From Globisporangium splendens (lineage: Eukaryota; Oomycota; Peronosporomycetes; Pythiales; Pythiaceae): 49,503 nt of DNA. How positions within the stretch are numbered: the stretch's first letter is position 1; every line of letters starts with the position of its first letter. The stretch spans positions 1-49,503 of the forward strand of contig VFIW01000180.1 in assembly GCA_006386115.1 (NCBI GenBank), read 5' to 3'. The notes under the pieces are model-generated. The model saw only the letters and a program-made list of their open reading frames with translations. It ran no database searches and had not been told where the DNA came from. Below are positions 39,846 through 49,503 of this stretch, piece after piece. Position numbers and translations under genes: made by a program.

Positions 39846-40781
39846 ATGCGCGTCGCCATTCTCGGAGCCGGAGCCCTCGCCCAGTATCTTGCCGACGAAC
39901 TGCCGCTCGTGGGCCACGAGCTCGTCGTCTTTACGCGCTCACACAAGGCGTTTCTCGAAGGCAAGCTCGGCGTCGTCGATCAGTTCATAACCGACTACTC
40001 CAACGTGGACGAGCTCGCGAGCCAGTTGGAAGGATGTGACGCGATTGTGAGTGCGATTGGCGACTTCTCGCCCGCGTTCTTAACTCTCCACCAGAACGTG
40101 CTTGCGGCCGCAAAGAGTGTTGCGTCAATCAAGCGCTTCATTGCTAACGAGTACACTGCAAACTTGGAGACCCATCCGGAGTATTCGAATCCGTTCAACG
40201 CCGCAATCGTGGAGGCGTTACGTGCACAGGACGCCATCGAGTGGACGACACTTGGTTGTGGGCTCTACGCGGACTACCTCATCCCCCGCAAGAATCGCCA
40301 CCTCGCAGACATGGGCCCGCTCCATCCTCTCGACCACGCCTCAAAGGTCTTAACCGTCCAGGGCAGTGGGGACTATCTGTTCAGCTCCGTCGCACTTCGC
40401 GACGTTGCGCGAGCCATCGCCCACTTGCTCACGTCCACAACCAAGTGGCGTCCATTCATCCAACTCGAGGCCGAACAAACGACGTGGCACAAAGTCGCCG
40501 AGTTTCTCAAGACCCGTGGCAGCATGCCAAACCTCACGATCGAGTACGAGGACCCCGCGCCACTCTTCGAGATCCTGGCGAGCGCGAACATCTCTGCCGA
40601 GAATGGCTTCCCAGAAGAAGTTGTCGTGGCCGAATTCAAGCTGTACACGCCATCAGGTGCCGCGCTCTTGGACGCGACCAAAGTCAAGCAGGACAAAGCA
40701 GACTACTTCCCGCTTGTCCACTTCCGCACGATTGAACACATCTTTGATGAGCTCGAGAAGAACCCGGACGCGAACATTTGA
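39846..40781 (+). CDS. NmrA-like protein, type Q (U3)
   Basis: Protein identical to the other Q copies; frame intact. Confidence 0.9.
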   Translation: MRVAILGAGALAQYLADELPLVGHELVVFTRSHKAFLEGKLGVVDQFITDYSNVDELASQLEGCDAIVSAIGDFSPAFLTLHQNVLAAAKSVASIKRFIANEYTANLETHPEYSNPFNAAIVEALRAQDAIEWTTLGCGLYADYLIPRKNRHLADMGPLHPLDHASKVLTVQGSGDYLFSSVALRDVARAIAHLLTSTTKWRPFIQLEAEQTTWHKVAEFLKTRGSMPNLTIEYEDPAPLFEILASANISAENGFPEEVVVAEFKLYTPSGAALLDATKVKQDKADYFPLVHFRTIEHIFDELEKNPDANI

Positions 40782-41383
40782 TTGCAGAGATACAAGAGCT
40801 CTTTGAGGCACAGCGCGACGACAGAACCGGACGAGGGGGGATGGTTCATACTGAATAGTACGTGCCACAGTACATAGTTGCCCTTGTCGGCCTCCCGAGA
40901 TCGACGGAACACACAAAAACGAATAAAAATCTAGTCTCATCCATCAGAGCTAATGACCATGCCCACGAAGAGGCCATTTCCTCCAGTGAGAGTCTCGAGA
41001 ACACGATCGAGATGGGGGAGGACAATGTGTCAGAGGGCAGTTTCTATGACCCGCACGCTCTACGTACAGCGCCGTGCTACTAATCACTAACCGATGCAGG
41101 GTGACCTTCCTCGCCGGGGGCGTCGTGGCCACTATGGCTGGGTTTTCGTGCCTTTTCGGCCTGTGGACCACAGGCACTACATATAGTGTAGTGTTTGGAA
41201 ATGAGAGAGTTCAATTCGGGTCATTCACTGTAGTGAAGGGAAAATGAAAGCGAAATGACAAAGAGTTTACTCGCCGTTTGCTGCCTGAGGTTGACGCCGC
41301 GATTGCATCGGTACCAACCCGGAGCTTCCAAGCATCAAGTCGTTCTACTCCTCCGAGTAAACTCCGTTATTTTTTTGACATCG

Positions 41384-41707
41384 TTATTGTTCTTGAACAG
41401 CGATGTCTGGCGCAATTGCGAAGTCCGTCTCATCCAGTTCTTCTGGCGGCCGCATATTCTCGATCAGCGTTACGTGGACCCGGTAACGGACGTCCCACGG
41501 TGTCCCGTAGCTCGGGTGCCAATGGAAAACATTGCGGAACGGGCTCTACATTTACACAGACAACACGCACTTCTATGATATCGATCTATTACGCTTGGAG
41601 CTATTCTGTACTGCTGCTAATGTACTTACGGCTTCGAGTGCCTCGTACTTGCGCTTGCCCTCGTTCTTGACGTTCTGGCGGAAGTCGATCCCAGCAGCAT
41701 GTACCCC
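41384..41707 (-). pseudogene. Two-exon coding relic (U3)
   Basis: Copy of the relic with the same splice signals and stop. Confidence 0.5.
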
Positions 41708-41973
41708 CTGGTCGGTCAGGTTTGGTCACAGTTCTTCGCCTCCACAGAGTCGGCAGGCAGCATCAAAGCGCTTCCGCATCCTTAGCGAACGGGCATAGAC
41801 TCGAATCCAGCCGGCTCCACGCACCAGGTCCGAAGAGAGCCTAAAGAACAAGAAACAAAAGCCAGTCAATCGGCAAGGTTGATTGTCTTTTTGATCTCGG
41901 GGCAATCAAGCTGACAGTGCGAGCAATCGGACACAACCTGAGACAGGTTTTATACCAATCACATTCGCGGAAG

Positions 41974-42348
41974 ACGATCGAGCATGTTGACGTCTCGATC
42001 ACGTACCACGGCGTGTTCCAGCGATACGTGGAAGACAATGGTCGATCCGTGTTTGTGTGGCAAATTCTGCTCTCTGCACATCCCTGCGACGACCTGCTCT
42101 CGGATCGCCATTGCGAAGTGAGTGCAGTTTCGTGGGTTGCCGTGGATCGGATCGGTGGCACCTACGCCGCTTCGAGAATGAGCAACGTCACGCGAATTTC
42201 CGCTAGCGGACTTGATGACTCGGACACTGCTTTCCTATCCGACAAAACCGGCCACAATCAGATAGTTGATGGGCTCATTCAGGCAAATGAAGTTTGTTTG
42301 AATGAGTTGGCGGAACACATCGACCGAGCGTTGCTGCAAGTCGCGTGA
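41974..42348 (+). pseudogene. START-like C-terminal fragment (U4)
   Basis: Same fragment, 65 bases before the fold-back junction. Confidence 0.8.
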
Positions 42349-42426
42349 AAAATTGTCGAAGGTACTACATATGTGTTGTTATACCGTTCATTTCCCCGGC
42401 TGTCTTATACATCTCGCACTGTCAGC
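41974..42426 (+). repeat. Tandem array unit U4, partial, ending at the fold-back point
   Basis: Only the first 453 bases of a unit (START-like fragment and flank) are present. It stops within CTCGCACTGTCAGC (42413-42426), where the sequence switches to the reverse complement of another part of the unit. Confidence 0.95.
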
Positions 42427-42629
42427 TTGATTGCCCCGAGATCAAAAAGACAATCAACCTTGCCGATTGACTGGCTTTTGTTTCTTGTTCTTTAGGCTCT
42501 CTTCGGACCTGGGCGCGTGGAGCCGGCTGGATTCGAGTCTATGCCCGTTCGCTAAGGATGCGGAAGCGCTTTGATGCTGCCTGCCGACTCTGTGGAGGCG
42601 AAGAACTGTGACCAAACCTGACCGACCAG

Positions 42630-42953
42630 GGGGTACATGCTGCTGGGATCGACTTCCGCCAGAACGTCAAGAACGAGGGCAAGCGCAAGTACGAGGCACT
42701 CGAAGCCGTAAGTACATTAGCAGCAGTACAGAATAGCTCCAAGCGTAATAGATCGATATCATAGAAGTGCGTGTTGTCTGTGTAAATGTAGAGCCCGTTC
42801 CGCAATGTTTTCCATTGGCACCCGAGCTACGGGACACCGTGGGACGTCCGTTACCGGGTCCACGTAACGCTGATCGAGAATATGCGGCCGCCAGAAGAAC
42901 TGGATGAGACGGACTTCGCAATTGCGCCAGACATCGCTGTTCAAGAACAATAA
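42630..42953 (+). pseudogene. Two-exon coding relic (inverted unit 1)
   Basis: Plus-strand copy, 204 bases after the fold-back point; stop TAA at 42951-42953. Confidence 0.5.
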
Positions 42954-43555
42954 CGATGTCAAAAAAATAACGGAGTTTACTCGGAGGAGTAGAACGACTT
43001 GATGCTTGGAAGCTCCGGGTTGGTACCGATGCAATCGCGGCGTCAACCTCAGGCAGCAAACGGCGAGTAAACTCTTTGTCATTTCGCTTTCATTTTCCCT
43101 TCACTACAGTGAATGACCCGAATTGAACTCTCTCATTTCCAAACACTACACTATATGTAGTGCCTGTGGTCCACAGGCCGAAAAGGCACGAAAACCCAGC
43201 CATAGTGGCCACGACGCCCCCGGCGAGGAAGGTCACCCTGCATCGGTTAGTGATTAGTAGCACGGCGCTGTACGTAGAGCGTGCGGGTCATAGAAACTGC
43301 CCTCTGACACATTGTCCTCCCCCATCTCGATCGTGTTCTCGAGACTCTCACTGGAGGAAATGGCCTCTTCGTGGGCATGGTCATTAGCTCTGATGGATGA
43401 GACTAGATTTTTATTCGTTTTTGTGTGTTCCGTCGATCTCGGGAGGCCGACAAGGGCAACTATGTACTGTGGCACGTACTATTCAGTATGAACCATCCCC
43501 CCTCGTCCGGTTCTGTCGTCGCGCTGTGCCTCAAAGAGCTCTTGTATCTCTGCAA

Positions 43556-44491
43556 TCAAATGTTCGCGTCCGGGTTCTTCTCGAGCTCATCAAAGATGTG
43601 TTCAATCGTGCGGAAGTGGACAAGCGGGAAGTAGTCTGCTTTGTCCTGCTTGACTTTGGTCGCGTCCAAGAGCGCGGCACCTGATGGCGTGTACAGCTTG
43701 AATTCGGCCACGACAACTTCTTCTGGGAAGCCATTCTCGGCAGAGATGTTCGCGCTCGCCAGGATCTCGAAGAGTGGCGCGGGGTCCTCGTACTCGATCG
43801 TGAGGTTTGGCATGCTGCCACGGGTCTTGAGAAACTCGGCGACTTTGTGCCACGTCGTTTGTTCGGCCTCGAGTTGGATGAATGGACGCCACTTGGTTGT
43901 GGACGTGAGCAAGTGGGCGATGGCTCGCGCAACGTCGCGAAGTGCGACGGAGCTGAACAGATAGTCCCCACTGCCCTGGACGGTTAAGACCTTTGAGGCG
44001 TGGTCGAGAGGATGGAGCGGGCCCATGTCTGCGAGGTGGCGATTCTTGCGGGGGATGAGGTAGTCCGCGTAGAGCCCACAACCAAGTGTCGTCCACTCGA
44101 TGGCGTCCTGTGCACGTAACGCCTCCACGATTGCGGCGTTGAACGGATTCGAATACTCCGGATGGGTCTCCAAGTTTGCAGTGTACTCGTTAGCAATGAA
44201 GCGCTTGATTGACGCAACACTCTTTGCGGCCGCAAGCACGTTCTGGTGGAGAGTTAAGAACGCGGGCGAGAAGTCGCCAATCGCACTCACAATCGCGTCA
44301 CATCCTTCCAACTGGCTCGCGAGCTCGTCCACGTTGGAGTAGTCGGTTATGAACTGATCGACGACGCCGAGCTTGCCTTCGAGAAACGCCTTGTGTGAGC
44401 GCGTAAAGACGACGAGCTCGTGGCCCACGAGCGGCAGTTCGTCGGCAAGATACTGGGCGAGGGCTCCGGCTCCGAGAATGGCGACGCGCAT
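43556..44491 (-). CDS. NmrA-like protein, type Q (inverted unit 1)
   Basis: Protein identical to the other Q copies, on the minus strand in the inverted unit. Confidence 0.9.
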   Translation of the reverse strand: MRVAILGAGALAQYLADELPLVGHELVVFTRSHKAFLEGKLGVVDQFITDYSNVDELASQLEGCDAIVSAIGDFSPAFLTLHQNVLAAAKSVASIKRFIANEYTANLETHPEYSNPFNAAIVEALRAQDAIEWTTLGCGLYADYLIPRKNRHLADMGPLHPLDHASKVLTVQGSGDYLFSSVALRDVARAIAHLLTSTTKWRPFIQLEAEQTTWHKVAEFLKTRGSMPNLTIEYEDPAPLFEILASANISAENGFPEEVVVAEFKLYTPSGAALLDATKVKQDKADYFPLVHFRTIEHIFDELEKNPDANI

Positions 44492-45074
44492 GCTAGCAGT
44501 TGGAAGAGGAAGTAGCGCTTGGTCACGAACCCGGTGAGTTGGCAAATGATGGTCTTAACGGAAGGTGTCGAAGGCTGTGTGCCTCGCTCGTAGGAGAAGC
44601 TACATACTGGTTGCCCTATTGCTTTGTCCAATTGAACCAGTAGAGGAGTTGAGTCACAGGTCGTGCACGAGACAGGGCATAGGTGACAGATCAGGGCAGA
44701 GCGCTATTATTAAACAAGTACGATTTGCTTTTACTATCAGTATTCAGGTTATACTGACGTACGTTAGGGGTCCTGAGACTCTGATACTTCTATGCTGCTA
44801 CCTTCACTCGACTGTACGGAATGTTTGTTCGTGACTTGACGTGGTTTAGCCACGCGTTGCAGTTGAGGTCTGCTGCGGTGACTAAACTTACCAGAGTCTC
44901 TGAGTCTCGATCGATTAGTCACGCCGCCAGGCCGAACGGAGGCCTAGTGTGACTGAACATGGCACCGCCACGACGGGGGAGGAGGAATCCCTACTGTGTG
45001 GGTGTAAACCCTGCAGGGGTCTTCTACGGAGCAAGCGGCCCGTGGGTGCCGAGAATGAATTGATGTCCTGCAAC

Positions 45075-45088
45075 TCATTCCTCAATTT
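45075..45088 (+). promoter_or_regulatory. Inr/FPR core promoter of gene P (inverted unit 1)
   Basis: Plus strand TCATTCCTCAATTT, same spacing to the P start codon at 45124. Confidence 0.8.
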
Positions 45089-45123
45089 GCTTCGAGCCCG
45101 TAGGCGAAACAGCCCATCCAGAT

Positions 45124-46053
45124 ATGCGAGTCGCGATTCTCGGATCAGGCCACCTTGCCAAGTACTTTGCTGAAGAGTTCCCGGCTCTCAGCATTGAAAT
45201 CGTGATCATCACACGTACACACAAGGAATTCTTCGACGGCAAGCCAGGCGTCGTCGCGCAGCACCTGACAGACTATTCGTCCATCCCGCAGCTCGCCGAG
45301 TACTTGAAGGACTGCGAGGCGGTCGTGAGCACGCTGTCCGACTTCTCGCCGGCATTCACTATCAGCCACTTGACCGTGATGGAAGCTCTCAAGGAGGCGC
45401 CATCGGTCAAGCGCTTTATTGTTTCTGAGTACGCTAGCAACTTTGAGGCGACGAAAGACTTTGCGAATCCATTTAATGGCCCGGTGATTGAAGCACTCCA
45501 GAGTCAGGATCAGATTGAGTGGACGATAATCGGCTGCGGGCTCTTCGCTGACTATCTCTTTCCGTCCAAGAACCGCATCTTGTCGGACGTCGGTCCCCTG
45601 CATCCGCTCGACTTGAACAGCAAGGTCATCACCATCCCTGGAGATGGCACATCCGCGTTGAGCATGGTCGCCGTGCGCGACGCTGCTCGAGCGATTGGGC
45701 GCCTGCTCACCTCCAAGAACAAGTGGCGCAACTTCGTCAGTGTGCAGGCCGCTCAAATCACCTGGAACGATGTTGCAAACAAAATCAAGACCCAAGGAGA
45801 CGTCCCAAACCTCGAGGTGACGTACGAAGACATGACTCCAAAGTACGCGCTTTTTGCCACCGCAACGGAGGAGAAGGAGATCACCCACGAACTCATCGTC
45901 GCGAAGTTCCAGGCGTTCACCCACTCGGGAGCCGCTCTGTTGAACCCGGAAAACGTGGCGAAAGACCAGGCGGACTACTATCCGGACCTGCACGTGCGCT
46001 CGCTCGACGAACTGTTTGCCGAGGTGGCCAAGAACCCAGAAACCATCCTTTGA
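45124..46053 (+). CDS. NmrA-like protein, type P (inverted unit 1)
   Basis: Same protein as the U2 copy (His, Ala), on the plus strand because the unit is inverted. Promoter match at 45075-45088. Confidence 0.9.
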   Translation: MRVAILGSGHLAKYFAEEFPALSIEIVIITRTHKEFFDGKPGVVAQHLTDYSSIPQLAEYLKDCEAVVSTLSDFSPAFTISHLTVMEALKEAPSVKRFIVSEYASNFEATKDFANPFNGPVIEALQSQDQIEWTIIGCGLFADYLFPSKNRILSDVGPLHPLDLNSKVITIPGDGTSALSMVAVRDAARAIGRLLTSKNKWRNFVSVQAAQITWNDVANKIKTQGDVPNLEVTYEDMTPKYALFATATEEKEITHELIVAKFQAFTHSGAALLNPENVAKDQADYYPDLHVRSLDELFAEVAKNPETIL

Positions 46054-46269
46054 GAGCGTTTGATCGTGAGGAGGGTGAGATTTTCTGAACGTCTTCATTT
46101 TTCACTGGATAACAGACGAGTAAAAGCATTCAGAAACAAAAATATTCCAATCTTCCTTGGTTTTTGCGGTTCGGGTTTCTTATGCCCCCTCGCTGACAGT
46201 GCGAGATGTATAAGACAGCCGGGGAAATGAACGGTATAACAACACATATGTAGTACCTTCGACAATTTT

Positions 46270-46644
46270 TCACGCGACTTGCAGCAACGCTCGGTCGATG
46301 TGTTCCGCCAACTCATTCAAACAAACTTCATTTGCCTGAATGAGCCCATCAACTATCTGATTGTGGCCGGTTTTGTCGGATAGGAAAGCAGTGTCCGAGT
46401 CATCAAGTCCGCTAGCGGAAATTCGCGTGACGTTGCTCATTCTCGAAGCGGCGTAGGTGCCACCGATCCGATCCACGGCAACCCACGAAACTGCACTCAC
46501 TTCGCAATGGCGATCCGAGAGCAGGTCGTCGCAGGGATGTGCAGAGAGCAGAATTTGCCACACAAACACGGATCGACCATTGTCTTCCACGTATCGCTGG
46601 AACACGCCGTGGTACGTGATCGAGACGTCAACATGCTCGATCGT
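46270..46644 (-). pseudogene. START-like C-terminal fragment (inverted array)
   Basis: Same fragment on the minus strand, at the border of inverted units 1 and 2. Confidence 0.8.
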
Positions 46645-46910
46645 CTTCCGCGAATGTGATTGGTATAAAACCTGTCTCAGGTTGTGTCCGATTGCTCGCA
46701 CTGTCAGCTTGATTGCCCCGAGATCAAAAAGACAATCAACCTTGCCGATTGACTGGCTTTTGTTTCTTGTTCTTTAGGCTCTCTTCGGACCTGGTGCGTG
46801 GAGCCGGCTGGATTCGAGTCTATGCCCGTTCGCTAAGGATGCGGAAGCGCTTTGATGCTGCCTGCCGACTCTGTGGAGGCGAAGAACTGTGACCAAACCT
46901 GACCGACCAG

Positions 46911-47234
46911 GGGGTACATGCTGCTGGGATCGACTTCCGCCAGAACGTCAAGAACGAGGGCAAGCGCAAGTACGAGGCACTCGAAGCCGTAAGTACATTA
47001 GCAGCAGTACAGAATAGCTCCAAGCGTAATAGATCGATATCATAGAAGTGCGTGTTGTCTGTGTAAATGTAGAGCCCGTTCCGCAATGTTTTCCATTGGC
47101 ACCCGAGCTACGGGACACCGTGGGACGTCCGTTACCGGGTCCACGTAACGCTGATCGAGAATATGCGGCCGCCAGAAGAACTGGATGAGACGGACTTCGC
47201 AATTGCGCCAGACATCGCTGTTCAAGAACAATAA
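46911..47234 (+). pseudogene. Two-exon coding relic (inverted unit 2)
   Basis: Plus-strand copy with intact splice signals. Confidence 0.5.
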
Positions 47235-47836
47235 CGATGTCAAAAAAATAACGGAGTTTACTCGGAGGAGTAGAACGACTTGATGCTTGGAAGCTCCGGG
47301 TTGGTACCGATGCAATCGCGGCGTCAACCTCAGGCAGCAAACGGCGAGTAAACTCTTTGTCATTTCGCTTTCATTTTCCCTTCACTACAGTGAATGACCC
47401 GAATTGAACTCTCTCATTTCCAAACACTACACTATATGTAGTGCCTGTGGTCCACAGGCCGAAAAGGCACGAAAACCCAGCCATAGTGGCCACGACGCCC
47501 CCGGCGAGGAAGGTCATCCTGCATCGGTTAGTGATTAGTAGCACGGCGCTGTACGTAGAGCGTGCGGGTCATAGAAACTGCCCTCTGACACATTGTCCTC
47601 CCCCATCTCGATCGTGTTCTCGAGACTCTCACTGGAGGAAATGGCCTCTTCGTGGGCATGGTCATTAGCTCTGATGGATGAGACTAGATTTTTATTCGTT
47701 TTTGTGTGTTCCGTCGATCTCGGGAGGCCGACAAGGGCAACTATGTACTGTGGCACGTACTATTCAGTATGAACCATCCCCCCTCGTCCGGTTCTGTCGT
47801 CGCGCTGTGCCTCAAAGAGCTCTTGTATCTCTGCAA

Positions 47837-48772
47837 TCAAATGTTCGCGTCCGGGTTCTTCTCGAGCTCATCAAAGATGTGTTCAATCGTGCGGAAGTGG
47901 ACAAGCGGGAAGTAGTCTGCTTTGTCCTGCTTGACTTTGGTCGCGTCCAAGAGCGCGGCACCTGATGGCGTGTACAGCTTGAATTCGGCCACGACAACTT
48001 CTTCTGGGAAGCCATTCTCGGCAGAGATGTTCGCGCTCGCCAGGATCTCGAAGAGTGGCGCGGGGTCCTCGTACTCGATCGTGAGGTTTGGCATGCTGCC
48101 ACGGGTCTTGAGAAACTCGGCGACTTTGTGCCACGTCGTTTGTTCGGCCTCGAGTTGGATGAATGGACGCCACTTGGTTGTGGACGTGAGCAAGTGGGCG
48201 ATGGCTCGCGCAACGTCGCGAAGTGCGACGGAGCTGAACAGATAGTCCCCACTGCCCTGGACGGTTAAGACCTTTGAGGCGTGGTCGAGAGGATGGAGCG
48301 GGCCCATGTCTGCGAGGTGGCGATTCTTGCGGGGGATGAGGTAGTCCGCGTAGAGCCCACAACCAAGTGTCGTCCACTCGATGGCGTCCTGTGCACGTAA
48401 CGCCTCCACGATTGCGGCGTTGAACGGATTCGAATACTCCGGATGGGTCTCCAAGTTTGCAGTGTACTCGTTAGCAATGAAGCGCTTGATTGACGCAACA
48501 CTCTTTGCGGCCGCAAGCACGTTCTGGTGGAGAGTTAAGAACGCGGGCGAGAAGTCGCCAATCGCACTCACAATCGCGTCACATCCTTCCAACTGGCTCG
48601 CGAGCTCGTCCACGTTGGAGTAGTCGGTTATGAACTGATCGACGACGCCGAGCTTGCCTTCGAGAAACGCCTTGTGTGAGCGCGTAAAGACGACGAGCTC
48701 GTGGCCCACGAGCGGCAGTTCGTCGGCAAGATACTGGGCGAGGGCTCCGGCTCCGAGAATGGCGACGCGCAT
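47837..48772 (-). CDS. NmrA-like protein, type Q (inverted unit 2)
   Basis: Protein identical to the other Q copies, on the minus strand. Its P partner is cut by the window end. Confidence 0.9.
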   Translation of the reverse strand: MRVAILGAGALAQYLADELPLVGHELVVFTRSHKAFLEGKLGVVDQFITDYSNVDELASQLEGCDAIVSAIGDFSPAFLTLHQNVLAAAKSVASIKRFIANEYTANLETHPEYSNPFNAAIVEALRAQDAIEWTTLGCGLYADYLIPRKNRHLADMGPLHPLDHASKVLTVQGSGDYLFSSVALRDVARAIAHLLTSTTKWRPFIQLEAEQTTWHKVAEFLKTRGSMPNLTIEYEDPAPLFEILASANISAENGFPEEVVVAEFKLYTPSGAALLDATKVKQDKADYFPLVHFRTIEHIFDELEKNPDANI

Positions 48773-49355
48773 GCTAGCAGTTGGAAGAGGAAGTAGCGCT
48801 TGGTCACGAACCCGGTGAGTTGGCAAATGATGGTCTTAACGGAAGGTGTCGAAGGCTGTGTGCCTCGCTCGTAGGAGAAGCTACATACTGGTTGCCCTAT
48901 TGCTTTGTCCAATTGAACCAGTAGAGGAGTTGAGTCACAGGTCGTGCACGAGACAGGGCATAGGTGACAGATCAGGGCAGAGCGCTATTATTAAACAAGT
49001 ACGATTTGCTTTTACTATCAGTATTCAGGTTATACTGACGTACGTTAGGGGTCCTGAGACTCTGATACTTCTATGCTGCTACCTTCACTCGACTGTACGG
49101 AATGTTTGTTCGTGACTTGACGTGGTTTAGCCACGCGTTGCAGTTGAGGTCTGCTGCGGTGACTAAACTTACCAGAGTCTCTGAGTCTCGATCGATTAGT
49201 CACGCCGCCAGGCCGAACGGAGGCCTAGTGTGACTGAACATGGCACCGCCACGACGGGGGAGGAGGAATCCCTACTGTGTGGGTGTAAACCCTGCAGGGG
49301 TCTTCTACGGAGCAAGCGGCCCGTGGGTGCCGAGAATGAATTGATGTCCTGCAAC

Positions 49356-49369
49356 TCATTCCTCAATTT
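49356..49369 (+). promoter_or_regulatory. Inr/FPR core promoter of gene P (inverted unit 2)
   Basis: Plus strand match, same spacing to the P start codon at 49405. Confidence 0.8.
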
Positions 49370-49404
49370 GCTTCGAGCCCGTAGGCGAAACAGCCCATCC
49401 AGAT

Positions 49405-49503
49405 ATGCGAGTCGCGATTCTCGGATCAGGCCACCTTGCCAAGTACTTTGCTGAAGAGTTCCCGGCTCTCAGCATTGAAATCGTGATCATCACACGTACA
49501 CAC
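49405..49503 (+). CDS. NmrA-like protein, type P (inverted unit 2), cut by window end
   Basis: First 33 codons only (MRVAILGSGHLAKYFAEEFP...); the frame is open at the window edge. Promoter match at 49356-49369. Confidence 0.85.
   Translation, partial: MRVAILGSGHLAKYFAEEFPALSIEIVIITRTH

Larger units (their letters stand above)
37693..41973 (+). repeat. Tandem array unit U3 (4281 bases)
   Basis: Same layout. Carries Arg in P and ACGCACCAGG near its end. Confidence 0.95.
42413..46644 (-). repeat. Inverted array unit 1
   Basis: Reverse complement of a unit lacking its last about 65 bases. It shares CTCGCACTGTCAGC with the end of U4 at the junction. Variants match U2 (His in P; GCGCGTGG near 42510), plus one extra G there. 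Confidence 0.95.
46645..49503 (-). repeat. Inverted array unit 2, cut by the window edge
   Basis: Continues the inverted array with the same 4281-base period. Its tail variant is the A type (GGTGCGTGG at 46793), with a private C-to-T change at 47517. The array goes on beyond the window. Confidence 0.95.

Noticed and set aside
1..49503. tRNA or rRNA genes
   Set aside because: No cloverleaf or rRNA-like conserved stretch was recognised by eye on either strand; a covariance-model scan would be decisive.

Overview
The window looks like accessory nuclear DNA of an oomycete, most likely a Phytophthora-like peronosporalean. Four things point that way: a 14-base match to the oomycete Inr/FPR core promoter upstream of each P-type gene, short GT-AG introns of 59-84 bases, a bZIP-like/START-like protein of the kind annotated in oomycetes as the 'M96 mating-specific' family, and LINE retrotransposons ending in an RNase H domain. 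No taxon-specific marker gene was seen, so the genus is inference.

Left region (1-9.8 kb). A frameshifted fragment of a giant-virus-type NPN-repeat protein sits at the edge. It is followed by an acidic coiled-coil reading frame with broken upstream coding sequence on the minus strand. A 7.4-kb non-LTR element (LINE-1 here, minus strand, 9458 to 2092) then carries an 876-codon ORF1 with a CCHC knuckle and an OTU-type cysteine protease domain. Its ORF2 has an APE endonuclease, a reverse transcriptase lacking its first motifs, and an RNase H split by stop codons.

Middle region (9.8-25.1 kb). Two arms of about 4.1 kb (9832-13939 and 14696-18804) form a near-perfect inverted repeat around a 0.76-kb spacer. 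Each arm holds a dead LINE (LINE-2), an RNase H fragment and one gene for a small secreted six-cysteine protein. The right arm runs directly into a third LINE (LINE-3, minus strand, 23.2 to 17.9 kb), so the right arm is probably the original. A third secreted-protein gene at 24.25-24.65 kb has nearly identical flanks and signal peptide but a strongly changed mature region, the pattern expected of a diversifying effector family.

Right region (25.1-49.5 kb). After a 39-40-base minisatellite come an ankyrin-Roc-COR GTPase gene (minus strand, three modelled exons) and an intact bZIP/START-like gene. From inside that gene starts a tandem array of 4281-base units: three full units and a partial fourth on the plus strand. 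The array then folds back at a 14-base microhomology and continues inverted to the end of the window. Every full unit carries a divergently transcribed pair of NmrA-like/isoflavone-reductase-like NAD(P)-binding proteins (called P and Q here), a START-like C-terminal fragment, and a spliced coding relic on the minus strand. The result is four complete P genes plus one cut by the window edge, and five complete Q genes.

Taken together this is a repeat-rich, rearranged segment in which secreted-protein and oxidoreductase genes have been multiplied by fold-back inversion and tandem duplication. Whether the two palindromic structures are biological or assembly products cannot be decided from the sequence alone.
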